Below are positions 13,390 to 17,634 of a stretch of DNA of 17,634 bases, one piece after another. Source of the DNA: Acidobacteriota bacterium (lineage in GTDB: Bacteria; Acidobacteriota; Blastocatellia; Pyrinomonadales; Pyrinomonadaceae). A model generated the notes under the pieces. It made no database searches and had not been told where the DNA came from. It was given only the letters and a program-made list of their open reading frames with translations. A program made the position numbers and the translations under genes. Location: the NCBI GenBank assembly GCA_020199975.1, contig JAIVJP010000031.1, forward strand, positions 1 through 17,634, read 5' to 3'. Positions within the stretch are counted from its first letter, which is position 1. The number at the start of each line of letters is the position of its first letter.

Positions 13390-14268
13390 ATGGCAAATGT
13401 TCTGAAGCGACTGCCGCAAAACGCTAGCGGCGATTTCTATGTCGATGCAACGTGCATCGACTGTGACACGTGCAGTCAGCTTGCGCCCACCGTATTTCGC
13501 GACCACGGCGAACAGTGTAGCGTCTACCATCAGCCGCAAACTGATGCTGAAACTCGCCTGGCGCTGATGGCCGTGGTTGCATGTCCGACCGGGTCAATTG
13601 GAGCCACGGAAAAACACGACGCGCATATCGGCATCGACGCCTTTCCGCTGTTGATTGCTGACAACGTCTATTTCTGTGGCTTTACTTCTGAGTCGAGCTT
13701 CGGTGGATGGAGCTACTTGATTGTGCGGTCGGAGAAGGATGGCGGCAATGTGATGATCGATTCGCCCCGCTTCGCCAGCCAACTCGTTAAGAGAGTCGCG
13801 GCGCTGGGCGGAATCGATCGCATGCTGTTAACCCATCGCGATGATGTTGCCGACCACGAGTTGTTTGCCGAGAAATTTGCTTGCCAGCGGATCATGCATG
13901 CCGCAGATGGTGCGCGCAGGCTGGGACTCGAACGAATTATCGAGGGTGAAGAAGAACTCAGGCTGGACGACAATCTGATTGCTATACCGACGCCCGGCCA
14001 TACACACGGACACGTGGTTTTTTTATACCGGCAAAAGTTTTTATTTACCGGAGATCATTTGGCCTGGTCGCCGGAGCGGGAAACCCTGACCGCTTTTCGC
14101 AGCGTGGCCTGGTATTCCTGGCCCGAGCAAACGCGTTCCATGGAAAAGCTCCTGAACTACGATTTTGAGTGGGTACTACCCGGGCACGGTGACATTCATC
14201 ACGATAGCGTTAATAACCTGCGGGAACATCTGAATCGCTGTCTTGCGTGGATGAAGAAGCAAAGCTGA
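13390..14268 (+). CDS. Ferredoxin-MBL-fold metallo-hydrolase fusion
   Basis: The first 75 of 292 residues are a ferredoxin-like domain with Cys22, Cys25 and Cys28 (CIDCDTC) and Cys65 before Pro (CPTGSIG), the pattern for one 4Fe-4S cluster. Residues 85-290 form a metallo-beta-lactamase-fold domain: THRDDVADH (His149, Asp152, His156), TPGHTHGH (His204), TGDHLAW (Asp222) and LPGHGDIHH (His266). The usual H-x-H-x-D-H motif has its second His replaced, giving H-R-D-D-V-A-D-H; this variant is known in an uncharacterised ferredoxin-MBL group also found in plants. The activity is unknown; a hydrolase or redox sensor coupled to the cluster is possible. No signal peptide is present. An AAGG about ten bases before the ATG supports the start. 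Confidence 0.9.
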   Translation: MANVLKRLPQNASGDFYVDATCIDCDTCSQLAPTVFRDHGEQCSVYHQPQTDAETRLALMAVVACPTGSIGATEKHDAHIGIDAFPLLIADNVYFCGFTSESSFGGWSYLIVRSEKDGGNVMIDSPRFASQLVKRVAALGGIDRMLLTHRDDVADHELFAEKFACQRIMHAADGARRLGLERIIEGEEELRLDDNLIAIPTPGHTHGHVVFLYRQKFLFTGDHLAWSPERETLTAFRSVAWYSWPEQTRSMEKLLNYDFEWVLPGHGDIHHDSVNNLREHLNRCLAWMKKQS

Positions 14269-14316
14269 TCGGTTGAAGTCGGCCGCGGGAATTCAACTAT
14301 TTGAAATGGGGAAACA

Positions 14317-14778
14317 ATGAACAGAAACCAAAAGATTGCCATCGGGTGCGGGACTGCGGGCTGTCTCGGTCTGTTTGTAGTCATTGTTGCCGGGGCAATT
14401 CTTTACTTCTATTTTGAGCGACAGCCTACGGTCCGGAACCCGAACCGCAATTCAAACTTCAATATAAACACAAACAACCGCGGTTCGAACAGCAACACCT
14501 CGACAGATTCTTCAGATGAGACGCCGTCCTCCTCTTCAATGTCTGATGATGACAAACATAAGCTCTTCCAGGCTGCCGGCGCCGCGAACGACTTTGCTCT
14601 TATGCAAAAGGTGCTCACGAGACTCGGATTGTTGAAGGCAGACGGCTCGCCCAGCGACGACTATTCGGAGTTTGTCAGGGATCACATTACTTGGATCTTG
14701 AAGAATTCCGACTTCACGCGAACTATTGACACGCCCGAGAAGGCCCGCGCCTACGTAGACACGCACATCGACGATTAG
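14317..14778 (+). CDS. Small single-pass membrane protein, Asn/Ser-rich linker
   Basis: The 153-residue protein has a short N-terminus (MNRNQKIAIG), one transmembrane helix at about 12-32 (CLGLFVVIVAGAILYFYF), a low-complexity linker rich in Asn, Ser and Asp (38-75), and a soluble C-terminal domain (DKHKLFQAAGAANDFALMQK to YVDTHIDD). The CGTAGCLG stretch before the helix has two cysteines but no canonical lipobox. The soluble part is probably outside the membrane if the N-terminus stays in. I do not recognise its domain. A strong GGGGAAA stretch five to ten bases before the ATG supports the start. It precedes lepA by 57 bases in the same direction and may share its transcript; no link to translation is shown by the sequence. 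Confidence 0.8.
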   Translation: MNRNQKIAIGCGTAGCLGLFVVIVAGAILYFYFERQPTVRNPNRNSNFNINTNNRGSNSNTSTDSSDETPSSSSMSDDDKHKLFQAAGAANDFALMQKVLTRLGLLKADGSPSDDYSEFVRDHITWILKNSDFTRTIDTPEKARAYVDTHIDD

Positions 14779-14835
14779 CAATCTGGGGTCTCTAAGATTC
14801 GTTCTTAACACTCACAAAGAAGAATAACATTTGTA

Positions 14836-16635
14836 ATGACTTCTGAACGCATCCGCAATTTTTCCATCATCGCCCACATCGACCACGGCAAGTCGACGCT
14901 GGCAGACCGTCTGCTCGAACTCACTGGCGCGGTCACCGGTCGCGACATGTCCGAGCAGATTCTCGACAACATGGACCTGGAGCGCGAGCGCGGCATAACG
15001 ATCAAGTCGCACGCAGTGAGGCTCAATTACACAGCACAAGACGGCGTGACTTATGTCTTGAACTTGATCGACACGCCGGGCCATGTCGACTTTTCCTACG
15101 AGGTTTCGCGATCGCTCTCCGCTTGCGAAGGCGCGCTGCTGGTAGTCGACGCCTCGCAAGGCGTGGAAGCACAAACGCTGGCAAATACTTACCTGGCACT
15201 CGATAACAATCTGGAACTGATTCCGGTGATCAACAAAATCGATCTGCCCGGTGCTGAGCCGGAGAAGGCAATCGAGCAGATCGAACACCTGATCGGTCTG
15301 GAAACGCATAATGCAGTTTTCACTAGCGCCAAAACCGGCGAAGGCGTGGCTGAGGTCTTGGAAGCAATCGTGCGCGATGTGCCGCCGCCTAAGGGTGACT
15401 CCAACGCACCGCTGAAGGCCCTGATCTTCGATTCCTGGTACGACTCTTACCGCGGCGTGATCGTATTGTTCCGGGTTATTGATGGGACCATTCGCCCGGG
15501 AATGAAAATCCGGTTTTTTAACACCGGTCGCGACTATCAGGTCGAAACCCTAGGGGTAAATAAGCCGCGGCCGACGCCGATAGATAAACTGGGGGTGGGT
15601 GAAGTGGGATTCTTGACAGCTTCGATCAAAGAAGTCGCTGATGTTCAGATTGGCGACACCATCACCGAAGCTGCTCGCCCAACCAAAGAACCGTTCCCGG
15701 GCTTCCAGGAGATCAAGCCCATGGTTTTCGCGGGGCTTTATCCTGTAGACACGAATCAATATGAGGAGTTGCGCGACGCTCTCGATAAACTTCGTTTAAA
15801 TGATGCGTCCTTCTTTTATGAGCCCGAGTCTTCGACGGCATTGGGCTTCGGATTTCGCTGCGGCTTTCTCGGCTTGCTGCATATGGAGATAGTGCAGGAG
15901 CGTTTGGAACGCGAATTCAACCTGGCCCTGATTACTACGGCCCCCGGCGTGCGATACCTGGTGACAACTACGGACGAGCAGCTTCTGGAAATTGACTCTC
16001 CGGCCAAGATGCCCGATCCGGTTCGTATTGCCAAGATTGAAGAGCCGGTAATCCGCGCCACGATCCTGACTCCCGATGAATATCTCGGTGGCATCCTGCC
16101 CCTACTGGAAGAGAAGCGAGGAGTTCAGAAAGGATTTGAGTACATCGCCGGTAACCGGGTAATGCTCACGTACGAATTGCCTCTTAACGAGATCGTGCTC
16201 GACTTCTACGATCGCCTGAAATCAGTGTCGCGTGGTTATGCGTCGCTCGATTACCATTTCGCGAATTACTGGGAGAGCGATCTGGTCAAGCTCGATGTCC
16301 TGGTTTCTGGCGAACCGGTTGACGCGCTCTCGCTGATTCTCCATCGGAGTACCGCCCAGTCGAAAGGCCGAGCTTTGACAGAGAAAATGAAGCAACTGAT
16401 CCCCCGTCAGCTTTTTGAAGTGCCAATCCAGGCGGCAATCGGCAACAAGGTAATTGCTCGAGAGACTGTCAAAGCGCTAGGCAAGAACGTCATTGCCAAA
16501 TGTTATGGCGGCGACATCACGCGCAAACGAAAACTGCTCGAGAAGCAGAAGGAAGGGAAGAAGCGGATGAAGAAAGTGGGCCGCGTGGAGATTCCGCAGG
16601 AAGCGTTTCTGGCAGTCTTAAAAGTAAATGAATAG
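14836..16635 (+). CDS. lepA: Elongation factor 4 (LepA), ribosomal back-translocase GTPase
   Basis: The 599-residue protein is full length for EF4. GTPase motifs are AHIDHGKST (13-21), ERGIT (51-55), DTPGH (79-83), NKID (133-136) and SAKTGEG. Domains II to V follow, and the LepA-specific C-terminal end is present (KCYGGDITRKRKLLEKQKEG and KRMKKVGRVEIPQEAF). It binds the ribosome and GTP and acts in translation elongation or initiation under stress. The ATG at 14836 has an AAGAAG about ten bases upstream. Nothing is missing or unusual. No terminator is obvious after the stop. Confidence 0.98.
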   Translation: MTSERIRNFSIIAHIDHGKSTLADRLLELTGAVTGRDMSEQILDNMDLERERGITIKSHAVRLNYTAQDGVTYVLNLIDTPGHVDFSYEVSRSLSACEGALLVVDASQGVEAQTLANTYLALDNNLELIPVINKIDLPGAEPEKAIEQIEHLIGLETHNAVFTSAKTGEGVAEVLEAIVRDVPPPKGDSNAPLKALIFDSWYDSYRGVIVLFRVIDGTIRPGMKIRFFNTGRDYQVETLGVNKPRPTPIDKLGVGEVGFLTASIKEVADVQIGDTITEAARPTKEPFPGFQEIKPMVFAGLYPVDTNQYEELRDALDKLRLNDASFFYEPESSTALGFGFRCGFLGLLHMEIVQERLEREFNLALITTAPGVRYLVTTTDEQLLEIDSPAKMPDPVRIAKIEEPVIRATILTPDEYLGGILPLLEEKRGVQKGFEYIAGNRVMLTYELPLNEIVLDFYDRLKSVSRGYASLDYHFANYWESDLVKLDVLVSGEPVDALSLILHRSTAQSKGRALTEKMKQLIPRQLFEVPIQAAIGNKVIARETVKALGKNVIAKCYGGDITRKRKLLEKQKEGKKRMKKVGRVEIPQEAFLAVLKVNE

Positions 16636-16833
16636 ACCAAAGCCCGCAAACCAGCCTAGCCTAGATAGAGCTCCATCTGACGCCTAGGAATCCGCCTCTA
16701 TACCTCTTTCCACCACTGCCGGGTCGCCGGATGTAGTCGCCCCGAAACGCCTCTCTCATGTTCTTCGCGAAATTCTTGAATTGCTCGGTGTCGAAGGGTA
16801 AGCTCACTGTCACGGGTGTAAGTCGCCACTGGA
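16636..16833. other. Intergenic gap after lepA with no supported feature
   Basis: In these 198 bases I see no terminator hairpin, repeat or promoter that I can support. Two minus-strand open frames cross it and run into the RNase H gene; neither has a recognised domain or a convincing start. Confidence 0.4.
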
Positions 16834-17349
16834 ATGACTTTGAGGTCTTCAAAAAACGTAAAACGACCGCGCACGATTGAGCCCCCAAAAGAGGTAACCA
16901 TCTTTTGCGATGGCTCAAGTCTTGGTAACGGTCGAGCTGAAACGCGGGCGGCCGCGGTAGCTTTGCTTGGCTTTCGAGGTATCTGGCGCTCGGTCGGCAC
17001 GTATCTTGGCAATGCGACAAACCAGCAAGCCGAGATTGCTGCTGCAGCGGTGGGCCTGGAAGCTTTGCGCGAGCCGTGCCACGTTCATCTGTTTACTGAC
17101 TCGCGCTACGTGGTTGAGACAATGAGTGGACGCTTTCGTCGCAAAGCTAACCACGATTGGTGGCAGCGTCTCGATAAGGCTGCGAGCCGACACCAAGTTG
17201 ATTGGGAATGGACTCAGGGTCACGCTGGGCACGTCATTCAGGAAGCTGTCGATCGCGCGGCGAAACGCATCGCTACCCTGGGCCGAGTTGACGAAGCTGT
17301 TTTGCGGGATGCGGAAGAGAAGGTTGGGACCGTTGAGATTCCAGACTGA
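16834..17349 (+). CDS. Type 1 ribonuclease H-like protein
   Basis: The 171-residue protein has the RNase H fold with its four acidic catalytic residues: Asp26 in IFCDGSSLGN, Glu67 in NQQAEIAAAA, Asp89 in LFTDSRYVVE and Asp140 in EAVDRAAKR. The catalytic-loop His is in WTQGHAGH (His130). It would cut the RNA strand of RNA-DNA hybrids. In well-studied RNase HI the loop reads GHxGHxxNE(R)CD; here it is GHAGHVIQEAVD, with Gln for the Asn and no Cys. There is a basic N-terminal extension (RSSKNVKRPRT) and a charged C-terminal tail of about 25 residues after the core. The start has only a GGA directly before it, so a different start is possible. Confidence 0.88.
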   Translation: MTLRSSKNVKRPRTIEPPKEVTIFCDGSSLGNGRAETRAAAVALLGFRGIWRSVGTYLGNATNQQAEIAAAAVGLEALREPCHVHLFTDSRYVVETMSGRFRRKANHDWWQRLDKAASRHQVDWEWTQGHAGHVIQEAVDRAAKRIATLGRVDEAVLRDAEEKVGTVEIPD

Positions 17350-17367
17350 TGCCGCCTCACTACTGAC

Positions 17368-17634
17368 ATGATCGCCACGCTGCGCCACCTAAAAAGGAAT
17401 CGCATCTCCTCGGGAAAATTCTTGACCGCCGAAGACCTTGCTCTTGACCAAGAATACTTTCGCGAGAAACTGAAACGGCACAACCGATCCCTACATGGCT
17501 TCGGAGTGGTCTTTGGACTCGAAGTTTCCAAGAGCGGCAGGGATGTGGTTATTTCTCCGGGACTTGCTATCGATTGCCAGGGTAACGAAATCGTAGTACC
17601 GGAGCCACTGGAGCAGGCGTTCCCCAGCGCAGAC
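17368..17634 (+). CDS. Partial gene, N-terminus of an unknown tail/surface-associated protein
   Basis: From the ATG at 17368 an open frame of 89 codons runs off the window. It reads MIATLRHLKRNRISSGKFLT, then AEDLALDQEYFREKLKRHNR, SLHGFGVVFGLEVSKSG and VISPGLAIDCQGNEIVVPEP. This F-L-x-A-E-D, R-R-H-N-R-x-L-H-G-x-G-V-V, GLA-D-x-x-G-x-E-I-V pattern recurs at the start of large uncharacterised proteins, some encoded near contractile-tail or surface systems; I recall the pattern but have not searched it. The start is 18 bases after the RNase H stop and lacks a good ribosome-binding site. The function and length are unknown. Confidence 0.6.
   Translation, partial: MIATLRHLKRNRISSGKFLTAEDLALDQEYFREKLKRHNRSLHGFGVVFGLEVSKSGRDVVISPGLAIDCQGNEIVVPEPLEQAFPSAD

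Noticed and set aside
13181..13427. Short open frames upstream of the ferredoxin-MBL gene
   Set aside because: They read through a dispersed repeat and have no domain or ribosome-binding site.
16661..17020. Overlapping minus-strand open frames after lepA and across the RNase H start
   Set aside because: No recognised domain, no credible start, and most of the length is antisense to the RNase H gene.

Overview
The window reads like a piece of a soil-type bacterial chromosome, probably Acidobacteriota (Blastocatellia/Pyrinomonadales-like). This is an inference from the style of the housekeeping proteins and from the many short palindromic repeats between genes; no 16S or other taxonomic marker is present. 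Most genes are ordinary metabolic or housekeeping genes. The accessory signal lies at the left edge and in the intergenic DNA.

Left edge (1-1295): a gene graveyard. It holds the N-terminal PLD-nuclease part of a defence-type helicase (with an in-frame stop), fused out of frame to the start of an Eco57I-type adenine methylase. That is followed on the opposite strand by a 34-codon scrap of an SF2 helicase (motifs V-VI), then by REP-like hairpins. This looks like the scar of a deleted restriction/conflict-system island.

Centre-left (1296-7937): a TetR regulator overlaps a long-chain acyl-CoA synthetase, a likely autoregulated fatty-acid operon. It faces a secreted protein of unknown function. 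That protein is divergent from a ferredoxin-reductase-like flavoprotein. Next come a secreted M20 metallopeptidase and, convergent to it, an OB-fold/PolB-type 3'-5' exonuclease that stops before its last catalytic motif.

Centre (7938-10406): a repeat-rich stretch surrounds a DUF962 (Mpo1-like) membrane protein and an aldo/keto reductase. It includes a 178-bp element with perfect 26-bp inverted termini, a ~93-bp near-palindrome, an inverted pair of a longer repeat, and a cluster of CCCTTTCAGGG hairpins.

Right (10407-17634): a cupin is translationally coupled to a PLP-dependent decarboxylase. Then come a CysQ/IMPase-family phosphatase, a ferredoxin-MBL fusion, a small Asn-rich membrane protein, lepA, a type 1 RNase H, and the start of a gene whose N-terminus resembles proteins often found near phage-tail-like or surface systems. 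No rRNA, tRNA or CRISPR array was seen.

No intact new multi-gene system is visible. The best leads are the defence-island scar, the related dispersed repeats (several sharing core sequences), the truncated exonuclease and the cut-off gene at the right edge.
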